A stretch of DNA of 64,000 nt, from positions 434,001 through 498,000 of the forward strand of contig NZ_LQBQ01000012.1 of assembly GCF_001507595.1 (NCBI RefSeq). The letters run 5' to 3'. Every line of letters begins with the position of its first letter. The first letter of the stretch is position 1. The notes under the pieces were generated by a model. That model did not search any database, had not been told where the DNA came from, and worked only from the letters and a program-made list of their open reading frames with translations. Origin of the DNA: Ruegeria marisrubri (lineage in GTDB: Bacteria; Pseudomonadota; Alphaproteobacteria; Rhodobacterales; Rhodobacteraceae). This document shows positions 1 through 7,827 of the stretch, one piece after another. The translations under genes and the position numbers were made by a program.

Positions 1-563
1 TGGACGAGGTCTCGGCCATGCCCGAGGGCACGCAATACGCCGCGCTGGAACTGATCGAGCAGGGGGCCGGGCTGCGCATCATCGCGGGCACCACCGCCGA
101 TCTGTCCGACCTGGTCGCAAGAGGGCAGTTCAATGCGGACCTGTTCTATCGCCTTGACGTGATGCGGGTGCGTATCCCTTCTCTGGCCGAGCGGCCCGAG
201 GACATTCCCGTCATCTTCCGCCACTATGTCGCGCAGGCGGCTGAACAGGCGGGTATTCCCGCGCCCGAAGTGACTCCGGACCACCTTGCGGCGCTGATGG
301 CGCAGGACTGGCCGGGCAACGCGCGGTCGCTGATGTCGGCGGCGATGCGCTTTGTTCTGGGCATGCCCGAAGAAGTGGCCGAGGCATCGGGGCTGGGGCT
401 GGCCGAACAGATGGCGCGGGTGGAACGCTCGCTGCTGATCGCGGCACTGGGGCGGCACAACGGCAAGGCGTCCGAGGCCGCCAAGGCGCTGAAACTGCCG
501 CGCAAGACGTTCTACGACAAGCTGGCCCGATACGGTATCCGCCCCGAGGACTACCGTCGCTGA
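1..563 (+). CDS. dctD: DctD-type sigma54-dependent response regulator (C-terminal part, 5' truncated by window)
   Basis: Only the C-terminal ~187 residues are present; the reading frame is open from base 3 and continues upstream of the window. The fragment starts at the Walker B region (LDEVSAMP), continues through the AAA+ core (GTTADL, FNADLFYRLDV, R-finger region, IPSLAERPEDIP, WPGNARSL) and ends in a Fis-type helix-turn-helix (GKASEAAKALKLPRKTFYDKL). This is the layout of NtrC-family activators that remodel sigma54 RNA polymerase. The DctD call rests on the TRAP dicarboxylate transporter directly downstream and on tandem palindromes between them. The receiver domain and a DctB sensor kinase would lie upstream, unseen. 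Another NtrC-type regulator is possible from this fragment alone. Confidence 0.85.
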   Translation, partial: DEVSAMPEGTQYAALELIEQGAGLRIIAGTTADLSDLVARGQFNADLFYRLDVMRVRIPSLAERPEDIPVIFRHYVAQAAEQAGIPAPEVTPDHLAALMAQDWPGNARSLMSAAMRFVLGMPEEVAEASGLGLAEQMARVERSLLIAALGRHNGKASEAAKALKLPRKTFYDKLARYGIRPEDYRR

Positions 564-681
564 CACCGGGGTGCTCCCGCCCCCTTTGCCAGCATCGAAG
601 ATGCAGTCAAAGGCGTTGGGCCGGGCAGCCCGCCGGGGCGGGCTGCGGTCATGCCATTGATTCTTGCGCCTGATTCGGAAG

Positions 682-732
682 CTGTGCGAAATTTCGCACA
701 GGTGCCTGTCTGGATGTGCGGAAAATCGCACA
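682..732 (+). promoter_or_regulatory. Two tandem DctD-like activator sites
   Basis: Two copies of TGTGCG-N6-CGCACA lie at 683-700 and 715-732, spaced 32 bp centre to centre, i.e. about three helical turns on the same DNA face. The first is a perfect 20-bp palindrome including flanks (682-701). This resembles the palindromic tandem DctD sites upstream of rhizobial dctA as I recall them. The adjacent gene encodes a DctD-type activator and the downstream genes a dicarboxylate transporter, so the assignment is natural but inferred. Confidence 0.75.
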
Positions 733-741
733 ACCCAAAAG

Positions 742-760
742 TTGGCACTGAAACTCAACA
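742..760 (+). promoter_or_regulatory. Possible sigma54 promoter (weak)
   Basis: TTGGCAC matches the -24 element of sigma54 promoters, but the -12 position carries CA where GC is expected, and the activator sites would be only about 45 and 77 bp upstream of the implied start. No better GG-N10-GC pair was found between here and the dctP start. The call is tentative. Confidence 0.25.
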
Positions 761-925
761 TTTGGGTGTCCTCGTAAAGATCTGAAAATAAACGAATATC
801 GCCGTTCATGACGTTGCGTCCGACAAAACGTTGAGCGGTGCCGCCCGATTCGCTTCACTTCCGGCAATGCGACGCCATCCGTGCGTCCAGCAGAGAAGAT
901 TCAGAATCTCGGGAGGAAATGAGAG

Positions 926-1927
926 ATGAAATTCCTGACAACAGCCGCCACCGCCCTGGCCCTGAGCGTGACCGCGACCGCCGGTTTCGCCGCCTGCGAC
1001 GAGGGCGAGATCGTCGTCAAGTTCGCGCATGTGACCAACACCGACAAGCACCCCAAGGGGATCGCCGCCTCGCTGCTGGAAAAGCGCGTGAACGAGGAAA
1101 TGGACGGCAAGATGTGCATGGAGGTCTATCCGAACTCCACGCTCTACAATGACGACAAGGTGCTCGAGGCGATGCTGCAGGGCGACGTGCAACTGGCCGC
1201 GCCCTCGCTGTCGAAATTCGAGAAGTTCACCAAGCAGTTCCGCCTGTTCGACCTGCCGTTCATGTTCAAGAACATCGACGCGGTGGATGCCTTCCAGGCC
1301 TCCGAGGCGGGTCAGGAGATGAAGGACAGCATGCAGCGCCGCGGTCTGCAGGGGCTGGCCTTCTGGCATAACGGTATGAAGCAGATGTCGGCCAACAAGC
1401 CGCTGATCGAGCCCAGCGACGCAAACGGCCTGAAGTTCCGCGTGCAGTCCTCGGACGTTCTGGTGGCCCAGATGGAAGCCATCGGCGGCAGCCCGCAGAA
1501 GATGGCCTTCTCGGAAGTCTACGGCGCGCTGCAGCAGGGCGTTGTCGACGGGCAGGAGAACACCTGGTCGAACATCTACGGCAAGAAGTTCTTCGAGGTG
1601 CAGGACGGCATCACCGAAACCAACCACGGCATCATCGACTATCTGGTCGTGACCTCGGTGGACTGGCTGGACAGCCTGGAACCGGACGTGCGTGAGCAGT
1701 TCCTGACCATCCTCGCCGAGGTGACCGAGCAGCGCAACAAAGAGGCGTTTGCCGTCAACGAGCAGGCCAAACAGGCGATCATCGACGCCGGCGGCACCAT
1801 CCGCCAGCTGACGCCGGAACAGCGCCAGGCCTGGGTCGACGCGATGAAACCGGTCTGGGAGAAGTTCGCCGGTGACGTCGGTCAGGACAAGATCGACGCG
1901 GCACAAGCCATCAACGCAGGCTTCTGA
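926..1927 (+). CDS. dctP: TRAP transporter solute-binding protein DctP
   Basis: 333 residues, the usual size for DctP. An N-terminal signal peptide (MKFLTTAATALALSV...AGFAA, cleavage before C/D around residue 23) sends it to the periplasm, where it binds C4-dicarboxylates such as succinate, malate or fumarate and delivers them to DctQM. The motifs IVVKFAHVTNTDKHPKG, NGLKFRVQSSDV, GGSPQKMAFSEVYGALQQGVVDGQEN and NHGIIDYLV are typical of the DctP family; the FRVQ arginine normally contacts the substrate carboxylate. It is the first gene of dctPQM, preceded by a GGGAGG ribosome binding site. Substrate identity is inferred from family and the neighbouring activator. Confidence 0.93.
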   Translation: MKFLTTAATALALSVTATAGFAACDEGEIVVKFAHVTNTDKHPKGIAASLLEKRVNEEMDGKMCMEVYPNSTLYNDDKVLEAMLQGDVQLAAPSLSKFEKFTKQFRLFDLPFMFKNIDAVDAFQASEAGQEMKDSMQRRGLQGLAFWHNGMKQMSANKPLIEPSDANGLKFRVQSSDVLVAQMEAIGGSPQKMAFSEVYGALQQGVVDGQENTWSNIYGKKFFEVQDGITETNHGIIDYLVVTSVDWLDSLEPDVREQFLTILAEVTEQRNKEAFAVNEQAKQAIIDAGGTIRQLTPEQRQAWVDAMKPVWEKFAGDVGQDKIDAAQAINAGF

Positions 1928-2043
1928 CGGCCTGTTCAAGGCCGCCGCGTCCGGGGACTGGGGAGTTGTGGACGCGCGGCCAAAGGCGGGCCTGAAAAAC
2001 GGCCCGCCGCTTCAAAACTCACGAAAAACATGGGGGCAACGAG

Positions 2044-2721
2044 ATGTCTGGTGCGAAATCCGGCCCGACCGGGCTGGTCGACCATATCGAAGAAACCCTG
2101 ATCGCGGCGCTGCTCGGTCTGATGACCGTCGTGACCTTTGCCAACGTGATCGCCCGGTTCGTCTTCAATTCCAACATCCTCTGGGCGCTGGAACTGACCG
2201 TATTCACCTTTGGCTGGCTGGTGCTGCTGGGGGCATCCTACGCGGTCAAGAAACACGCCCATCTCGGTGTCGATGCCATCCTGAACATGCTGGCTCCGGG
2301 GCCGCGCCGGATCATGGCGCTGGTTTCCGTCGGGTTCTGCCTGATCTTCTCGCTGCTGATGCTCAAGGGGGCCTATGACTACTGGGCGGTCTTTGCCGAC
2401 CTGCCGCCGACCTCGGGCCGCTGGTTCCCGACCGGGTTCGATTTCTCGGCACGCAGCCAGAGCTTCTACGAGGTGGACGACATCCCGATGGTGGCGCCGC
2501 TGCGCTTTCTCGAGGATCTGATCAACTACGGCGAAGCCTACGAGAAGCTGCCGAAAGTGGTGCCTTACCTGGTGCTGCCGGTTTCGATGCTGCTGCTGGT
2601 GGTCCGCTTTGTGCAGGTCGGGTTGCAAATCTGGCGCGGCGAAGCCGACCGCATGGTGGCCAGCCACGAGGTCGAGGACGAACTCGAAGAGGTGCGCTCC
2701 AAGCAGGGGGAGAATGACTGA
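2044..2721 (+). CDS. dctQ: TRAP transporter small permease DctQ
   Basis: 225 residues with four hydrophobic segments (about residues 17-39, 49-69, 92-115 and 170-195), as expected for the small membrane subunit that pairs with DctM in Na+-driven TRAP transport. The TVFTFGWLVLLGASYAVKKHAHLGVD segment is characteristic of DctQ. The loop between the third and fourth segments (about residues 120-165) is long. It lies 116 bp after dctP and its stop codon overlaps the start of dctM by one base (TGATG), consistent with translational coupling. Confidence 0.93.
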   Translation: MSGAKSGPTGLVDHIEETLIAALLGLMTVVTFANVIARFVFNSNILWALELTVFTFGWLVLLGASYAVKKHAHLGVDAILNMLAPGPRRIMALVSVGFCLIFSLLMLKGAYDYWAVFADLPPTSGRWFPTGFDFSARSQSFYEVDDIPMVAPLRFLEDLINYGEAYEKLPKVVPYLVLPVSMLLLVVRFVQVGLQIWRGEADRMVASHEVEDELEEVRSKQGEND

Positions 2722-4097
2722 TGGACGTTGTCTTTCTCTTTGCCATGGTCATCGGCCTGCTGATGATCGGCGTGCCGATCGCGGTGGCGCTCGGCCTCAG
2801 CTCGACCATTTTCCTGCTGGTCTATTCCGACAGCTCGCTGGCCTCGGTCGCGGCCACCCTGTTCGAAGCCTTCGAGGGGCATTTCACCCTGCTGGCGATC
2901 CCGTTCTTCATCCTTGCGTCGTCCTTCATGACGACCGGCGGGGTGGCGCGGCGGATCATCCGCTTCTCCATCGCCTGCGTCGGGCACCTGCCGGGCGGTC
3001 TGGCAATCGCGGGCGTGTTCGCCTGTATGCTGTTTGCGGCCCTGTCGGGGTCCAGCCCGGCAACGGTGGTGGCCATCGGCTCGATCGTGATCGCCGGGAT
3101 GCGCCAGGTCGGCTATTCCAAGGAATTCGCCGCCGGCGTCATCTGCAACGCGGGCACGCTGGGCATCCTGATTCCGCCCTCGATCGTGATGGTCGTCTAT
3201 GCCGCCGCCGTCGAGGTCTCGGTGGGTCGGATGTTCATGGCGGGCGTCATTCCGGGCTTACTGGCCGGCCTGATGCTGATGGTCACGATCTATGTCATGG
3301 CCAAGGTCAAGAACCTGCCCAAGGGCGACTGGCTGGGCTGGGGCGAGATCTTTGAATCGGCGCGCGAGGCGGCCTGGGGGCTGTTCCTGATCGTCATCAT
3401 CCTGGGCGGCATCTACGGCGGCATCTTCACCCCGACCGAGGCTGCTGCGGTGGCGGCCGTCTATGCCTTCTTCATCGCCAGCTTCGTCTACAAGGACATG
3501 GGGCCGCTCAGCACCGAAGGCGACGCCAAGAACCTGTCGCTGTTCAGAAAACCCCACGCGCTGATCACCGCGTTCTTCCACGCCGACACCAAGCACACGC
3601 TGTTCGAGGCCGGCAAGCTGACGGTGACGCTGCTGTTCGTCATCGCCAACGCGCTGATCCTCAAGCACGTTCTGACTGACGAGCAGGTGCCGCAGCACAT
3701 CGCCGGCGCAATGCTCTCGGCGGGGCTGGGGCCGGTCACGTTCCTGATCGTGGTGAACGTGATCCTGCTGATCGGCGGGCAGTTCATGGAGCCCTCGGGC
3801 CTGCTGGTCATCGTCGCGCCGCTGGTCTTCCCGATCGCCATCGAACTGGGGATCGACCCGATTCACCTGGGCATCATCATGGTGGTGAACATGGAGATCG
3901 GCATGATCACGCCACCGGTGGGGCTCAACCTCTTCGTGACCTCGGGTGTCGCCGGCATGCCGATGATGAGCGTGGTGCGGGCGGCTTTGCCCTTCCTCGC
4001 CGTGCTCTTCGTCTTCCTGATCATGGTGACCTACATCCCGTGGCTCTCGACGTTCCTGCCGAATACCTTCATGGGGCCCGAGATCATCACCAAGTAG
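2721..4097 (+). CDS. dctM: TRAP transporter large permease DctM
   Basis: 458 residues with about twelve transmembrane segments, the ion-coupled transport channel of the TRAP system. Family signatures include GVPIAVALGLSSTIF near the N-terminus, FFILASSFMTTGGVARRI, ALSGSSPATVVAIGSIVI, GTLGILIPPSIVMVVYA and NMEIGMITPPVGLNLFV. It is slightly longer than many DctM proteins because of a loop around residues 255-300 (KDMGPLSTEGDAKNLSLFRK...). Last gene of dctPQM, followed by a strong hairpin terminator. Confidence 0.95.
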   Translation: MDVVFLFAMVIGLLMIGVPIAVALGLSSTIFLLVYSDSSLASVAATLFEAFEGHFTLLAIPFFILASSFMTTGGVARRIIRFSIACVGHLPGGLAIAGVFACMLFAALSGSSPATVVAIGSIVIAGMRQVGYSKEFAAGVICNAGTLGILIPPSIVMVVYAAAVEVSVGRMFMAGVIPGLLAGLMLMVTIYVMAKVKNLPKGDWLGWGEIFESAREAAWGLFLIVIILGGIYGGIFTPTEAAAVAAVYAFFIASFVYKDMGPLSTEGDAKNLSLFRKPHALITAFFHADTKHTLFEAGKLTVTLLFVIANALILKHVLTDEQVPQHIAGAMLSAGLGPVTFLIVVNVILLIGGQFMEPSGLLVIVAPLVFPIAIELGIDPIHLGIIMVVNMEIGMITPPVGLNLFVTSGVAGMPMMSVVRAALPFLAVLFVFLIMVTYIPWLSTFLPNTFMGPEIITK

Positions 4098-4118
4098 ACC
4101 GGGTGACGGAAAAAACCG

Positions 4119-4147
4119 AAAGCCGGGCCAATTGGCCCGGCTTTTTC
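4119..4147. terminator. Intrinsic terminator shared by dctPQM and tpiA
   Basis: A perfect inverted repeat at 4121-4142 (AGCCGGGCCAA / TTGGCCCGGCT) is followed by a run of T on the plus strand and preceded by an A-rich stretch, so it can act in both directions between the convergent dctM and tpiA genes. Confidence 0.85.
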
Positions 4148-4184
4148 GTTCTTGGAGGGGCGAACCGCTGCGGCGGGAAAGGGT

Positions 4185-4934
4185 TCAGGCGCTCTCCAGC
4201 GCCTCGATGATCGGAGAGAAATCGGCCGCTTTCAAGCTGGCGCCTCCCACCAGCGCCCCATCGACATTGGGCACGCCAAAGATCTCGGCCGCGTTGCCCG
4301 GCTTGACCGAACCGCCATAGAGCAGCCGCACAGACCCGCCCACTTCCGCGCCGAACCGGCGCTCCAGTTGGCCGCGCATGAAGTCATGCACCTCTGCGAT
4401 CTGTTCCAGCGTCGGCACCTTTCCGGTGCCGATGGCCCAGATCGGTTCATAGGCGACCACCAGATTTTCCCCGGTGGACTCGTCCGGGATCGACCCGGCC
4501 AACTGCCCGCCGATGATATCCAGCGTTTCGCCCGCCTCGCGCTGCGCAAGGCTTTCGCCGACGCAGATCACGGCGACCAGTCCGGCCCGCATCGCTGCGC
4601 GGGCCTTGGCGCATACGGTTCCATTGCTCTCGGCATAACTTTCGCGCCGCTCGGAATGGCCAAGAATGACGGCGCTGGCGCCGGCATCCTTCAGCATCCC
4701 GGCGCTGATGTCGCCGGTATGCGCGCCCGAGACCTCGGCGTGGCAGTCCTGGCCCCCGACAGAAATCGCCGATCCGGCCACGGTCTGCGCGGCGCGGTGC
4801 AGCAGGGTTGCAGGGGGGCAGATCAGAATGTCCACGGAGGGGGCAGGGTGGCCATGCGCCAGTGCTTCCAGTTCCGGCAAGGCCGTGCCGGTTCCATTCA
4901 TCTTCCAGTTGCCTGCCGCCAGCTTGCGCCGCAT
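4185..4934 (-). CDS. tpiA: Triosephosphate isomerase
   Basis: Interconverts dihydroxyacetone phosphate and glyceraldehyde 3-phosphate in the cytoplasm. The 249-residue protein shows the TIM barrel active site: GNWKMN with K11, ILGHSERR with H93, AYEPIWAIGTG with E163, and the phosphate-binding LYGGSVKP near the C-terminus. The start at 4934 (MRRKLAAGNWK) is preferred over an in-frame ATG 114 bp upstream because the family begins here and an AGGCGG sequence precedes it. Last of a minus-strand series after sufT and the sufA-like gene, convergent with dctM. Confidence 0.96.
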   Translation of the reverse strand: MRRKLAAGNWKMNGTGTALPELEALAHGHPAPSVDILICPPATLLHRAAQTVAGSAISVGGQDCHAEVSGAHTGDISAGMLKDAGASAVILGHSERRESYAESNGTVCAKARAAMRAGLVAVICVGESLAQREAGETLDIIGGQLAGSIPDESTGENLVVAYEPIWAIGTGKVPTLEQIAEVHDFMRGQLERRFGAEVGGSVRLLYGGSVKPGNAAEIFGVPNVDGALVGGASLKAADFSPIIEALESA

Positions 4935-5089
4935 CCGCCTGTCCCCTTGTCTCGTTCTTGATGGCTGGGTTCCCGGATAGCACCCGATGCGGTGACTGAC
5001 AATTCCGCTTGCCGATGCATCGCCCGACCGAGGCCGGAGCGAGGACACATTCGCCGCGCCCCGGTTCGTTTCAGATCAGGCGGGAATGG

Positions 5090-5455
5090 TCAGCTCTGCG
5101 AGGGCAGGCTCTCGTCGAACTTGATCGACTCGCCGCAGCCGCAGGCATCGACCACGTTCGGGTTCTTGAACTTGAAACCCGATTCCAGCAGCGACACCTC
5201 ATAGTCGATCTCGGTGCCGAACAGGAACATCTGCGCCATCGGCGCGATCATCACGCGGGCGCCGTCCTGCTCGACCACCTCATCATTCGGGTCGGGCTGA
5301 TCGACATATTCCATCGTGTATTCCATGCCCGCGCAGCCACCCTTCTTGACGCCGATGCGCAGACCGGCGTGACCGCCCTTTTCCATCAGGCGGCTGATCT
5401 GGGCTGCGGCCCTCGGGGTCATGGTCACGGCCTGTTTGCCGGGAATGCCGAACAT
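5090..5455 (-). CDS. A-type Fe-S cluster carrier (SufA/ErpA/IscA family)
   Basis: 121 residues of the HesB/IscA family, which accept and hand over [2Fe-2S] or [4Fe-4S] clusters to apo-proteins. The three conserved cysteines are visible in KKGGCAGMEY and VDACGCGESIKF. The N-terminus MFGIPGKQAVTMTPRAAAQI is a little longer than the minimal 107-residue form. A GGAGAACCCC site precedes the ATG. It follows sufT by about 175 bp on the same strand, which supports a role in Fe-S assembly; sufBCDS themselves are not in the window. Which A-type paralogue it is cannot be decided from sequence reading alone. Confidence 0.9.
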   Translation of the reverse strand: MFGIPGKQAVTMTPRAAAQISRLMEKGGHAGLRIGVKKGGCAGMEYTMEYVDQPDPNDEVVEQDGARVMIAPMAQMFLFGTEIDYEVSLLESGFKFKNPNVVDACGCGESIKFDESLPSQS

Positions 5456-5630
5456 GGGGTTCTCCGTTTTCGCGCGTTGGACTTAATCTAAGTCGCCGGC
5501 AGGCCGGGCTCAAGGGGTGGTTCAGCCCGAAGGAACCACGTCCGGGCGCGGGTGGCGCACGCGCCCCGGCAATCCCGGCGCGCCAATTTCGTAACTCTGC
5601 GGTGTCTCCGGCGGAGGAACCTTTGGATTC

Positions 5631-5993
5631 CTACATGAAACCCAGCTCCAGCCGCGCCTCGTCCGACATCATCTCCATGCCCCAGGGCGGCTCCCAGGTC
5701 AGTTCGACATCGACGCTCTTGACGCCCGGAACAGGCTCGATCGCGTCCATGACCCATCCGGGCATGTCCCCGGCCACCGGGCAGCCCGGCGCGGTCAGGG
5801 TCATGATCACCTTGACGTCATTCTCGGCGTTGATGTCGATGGTATAGATCAGGCCCAGTTCGAAGATGTTGACCGGGATTTCAGGGTCATAGACCGTCCG
5901 GCAGGCTTCGACCACCGCATCGTAAAGCGGGTGGTCAACGGTGGACGGCGCAATCAGCGGCGCCCCTTCAAGCGGTTCGGTCGCGTGGGTCAT
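5631..5993 (-). CDS. sufT: SufT/MIP18-family Fe-S assembly protein (DUF59)
   Basis: 120 residues, a complete MIP18/YitW-like domain: VYDPEIPVNIFELGLIY, the TLTAPGCPVAGDMP stretch with the conserved cysteine, and VELTWEPPWGMEMMSDEARLELG at the end. SufT-type proteins help maturation of Fe-S proteins, especially [4Fe-4S] enzymes, and usually accompany suf genes. Here it is followed by an A-type carrier and preceded by a cyclase carrying two predicted Fe-S centres. A CGAGGACCTG ribosome binding region precedes the ATG and a TATAAT-containing promoter lies just upstream. Confidence 0.9.
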   Translation of the reverse strand: MTHATEPLEGAPLIAPSTVDHPLYDAVVEACRTVYDPEIPVNIFELGLIYTIDINAENDVKVIMTLTAPGCPVAGDMPGWVMDAIEPVPGVKSVDVELTWEPPWGMEMMSDEARLELGFM

Positions 5994-6014
5994 CAGGTCC
6001 TCGAGGTCCTTGGT

Positions 6015-6055
6015 TCAGTTACCTGAGCGATTATATAGGGAAATCGTGTTCCGGG
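6015..6055 (-). promoter_or_regulatory. Promoter of sufT with inverted repeat at the start site
   Basis: Read on the minus strand, a perfect TATAAT lies at 6035-6030 with a loose GGACCC-like -35 upstream. Immediately downstream, TCAG-GTAA-CTGA forms a short dyad (6026-6015) at the expected transcription start, a plausible repressor site. Family of the regulator (IscR, RirA or other) is not deducible from this dyad. Confidence 0.5.
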
Positions 6056-6072
6056 GTCCAGAGGGCGCGACG

Positions 6073-7455
6073 TCATTCCCCGATTGCAACCCAGACATGG
6101 CCACCATCAACCCGCGTCGGGAACACCTGCAACGGGTTCTGGTTCTTCGAGATGTCGCCCAAGTGCTCCATGCCCTCGGACGTGCCGTCCTCGTTCAACA
6201 ACTCGCACCACGAGACCACCTCTCCGGTATCCAGGTCGAACCGGCTGCGGTGCCAGCGGCAGACCACCTCGTTGGCGTTGGCCTCGCTCTCGTCGGGGCG
6301 CAGTTTCTCGGGGCAGTCCAGGTTCTGCTGCCGGTTGAACAGGGGCAGATGGACATGCGGGCAGGCGTTGTTGAAGGCGTGGAACGTGTCGCCATGCCGG
6401 ACAAGAACCAGATCGAGGCTGGGCAGGTCGAACACCCTGACCTCGCCATCGTCCAGCGCATCGACCGCGATCAGGCGCGACCAATCGCGCCCGGCAAACC
6501 GCATGGTCTCGCGGTCCGCGGCGGCGTTCAGCGCGGCCGAGGCCTGCGGCGTCAGCCCCGAAATCTCGTAGAGCGTCGTGCGCTGCGAGGTGCCGGGCAG
6601 GCGGATGCGCACGAAATCCGACATCTCCACATCATCCCGCACCTGTTCGTACAGCGACTCGGAGACCAGAAAGCGCGTCCCGGCCTCCTTGTTGGCGGCT
6701 TCGACGCGGCTGGCGACGTTCACCACGTCGCCGATGGCGGTCAGCCTCTCGCTGCCGATCGAGCCGACCGAGCCGATCACCGCCTCGCCCCAGTGCAGCC
6801 CGATTCGCACCTCGAAATCGATGTCGTACATGCTCTTGAAAAACGGTTTCATCCGGTCGATCGCCGCCTGGCATTGCAAGGCGGCGTTCACCGCCCGCAG
6901 GGGTGCGGCCTCGGGGTTGTCGATGCCGAAGATCGCCATCATCCCGTCCCCGACGAACTTGTCCACGAAACCGTCATTGGCCTCGATGATCTCGCCCATC
7001 TGCGCGAAATAGCGGTTCAGCAGGTGCAGCACGTCATAGGGCAGCAGGTTTTCCGAGATGCCGGTAAAGCCCTTGATGTCGGAAAAGAAGATCGCAACCT
7101 GCTTCAGTTCGCCCGCCTTGCGGTTGCGTCCGCCGTCCAGCTGGCTGGTCAGCAGGATGTCGGTTTCGTCCAGAACCAGCCGGCGGAATTTCAGATAGCC
7201 GGTCGGCCGCAACTGGCACGACAGCCGCACATGCGGGTCAAGGCCCAGTTGTTCGGCCAGATCCGCCTCTTTGCCGGTGCGCTCGGGGCAGTTTTCCAAC
7301 CCGTCCAGTATCCAGACCCGGCAGGTGGAACATTTCGCCTTGCCGCCGCAGACATGGGTCAGCGGCAATCCGGCGCGCCGGGCGGCCTCCAGCAGGGTTT
7401 CCCCGTCCTCGCAGGAAAAGGAGAAGTCGTCCGGGAATGAGTGCAGCGTTGGCAT
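6073..7455 (-). CDS. Three-domain protein: [2Fe-2S] ferredoxin - class III adenylate cyclase - Rieske [2Fe-2S]
   Basis: 460 residues. Residues ~1-95 form a plant-type ferredoxin domain with the cysteine pattern C36-x5-C42-x2-C45...C80. Residues ~115-300 are a class III nucleotide cyclase: metal-binding D126 (FFSDIKGFTG) and D170 (KFVGDGMMAIFG), adenine-selecting K166 and D243, and transition-state N246 and R250 (GDVVNVASR), so an intact adenylate cyclase is predicted. Residues ~318-458 are a Rieske domain with C365-P-H367 and C399-x2-H402 (CRWHRSRFD), with an unusually long 31-residue spacer. No membrane segment is seen, so it is probably cytoplasmic. The start at 7455 follows a GGAGG site and is preferred over an ATG 42 bp upstream. 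Located upstream of sufT. Redox or Fe-S gating of cAMP synthesis is inferred. Confidence 0.9.
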   Translation of the reverse strand: MPTLHSFPDDFSFSCEDGETLLEAARRAGLPLTHVCGGKAKCSTCRVWILDGLENCPERTGKEADLAEQLGLDPHVRLSCQLRPTGYLKFRRLVLDETDILLTSQLDGGRNRKAGELKQVAIFFSDIKGFTGISENLLPYDVLHLLNRYFAQMGEIIEANDGFVDKFVGDGMMAIFGIDNPEAAPLRAVNAALQCQAAIDRMKPFFKSMYDIDFEVRIGLHWGEAVIGSVGSIGSERLTAIGDVVNVASRVEAANKEAGTRFLVSESLYEQVRDDVEMSDFVRIRLPGTSQRTTLYEISGLTPQASAALNAAADRETMRFAGRDWSRLIAVDALDDGEVRVFDLPSLDLVLVRHGDTFHAFNNACPHVHLPLFNRQQNLDCPEKLRPDESEANANEVVCRWHRSRFDLDTGEVVSWCELLNEDGTSEGMEHLGDISKNQNPLQVFPTRVDGGHVWVAIGE

Positions 7456-7545
7456 GGCGCGCCTCCAGAGGCCGAAGGTGAGCCTGCACTGTAGCACGCG
7501 CGGCGCCCAAACGGTGCAGCTATCTGGCGCCGCCTGTCGCTTCGA

Positions 7546-7827
7546 TCACTCGTTGATGTCGTGATCGAACGTCTTGACCTGTCCGTGGGGCAGGGCAAAG
7601 ACCCGCCGCAGCACCAGCCACGCGATCAGGGACAGCGCGGCAAAGATCAGCAACAGCACCGCCAGATGCACCGAAAAGTCCGGAAGCAGCAGCAACAGCC
7701 CGGTGATCGCCGCGCCCACGGCAAAGCCCAGAAAGATGAAACCGGGCAAGAGCACCTCGAGAATGGCCAGAACCAGAGCCCCGGCCATCCAGACCCACCA
7801 GATCGTCCAGAAGGGATCGGCCATCAC
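7546..7827 (-). CDS. NfeD-like membrane protein
   Basis: 93 residues: two to three hydrophobic helices (WTIWWVWMAGALVLAILEVLLPG, FIFLGFAVGAAITGLLLLLP, HLAVLLLIFAALSLIAWLVL) followed by a short soluble tail. The EVLLPGFIFLGFAVGAA stretch is the NfeD hallmark. NfeD proteins partner SPFH/stomatin proteins, and here its start overlaps the 3' end of the SPFH gene by 4 bp. The C-terminal OB-fold domain is very short, as in the single-domain NfeD1b class. Confidence 0.88.
   Translation of the reverse strand: MMADPFWTIWWVWMAGALVLAILEVLLPGFIFLGFAVGAAITGLLLLLPDFSVHLAVLLLIFAALSLIAWLVLRRVFALPHGQVKTFDHDINE

Larger units (their letters stand above)
564..925. other. Intergenic region dctD-dctP (362 bp) with regulatory sites
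   Basis: This gap holds no credible gene. It contains a weak GC-rich hairpin after dctD near 621-645, two TGTGCG-N6-CGCACA palindromes (682-732), a TTGGCAC element at 742-748 and a long leader before dctP with a GGGAGGAAATGAGAG ribosome binding region ending just before the ATG at 926. It looks like the control region of the transporter operon. Confidence 0.7.

Noticed and set aside
621-645. Terminator after dctD
   Set aside because: A GC-rich palindromic stretch (CCCGCCGGGGCGGG type) is present but has no T run, so it was not listed as a separate intrinsic terminator.
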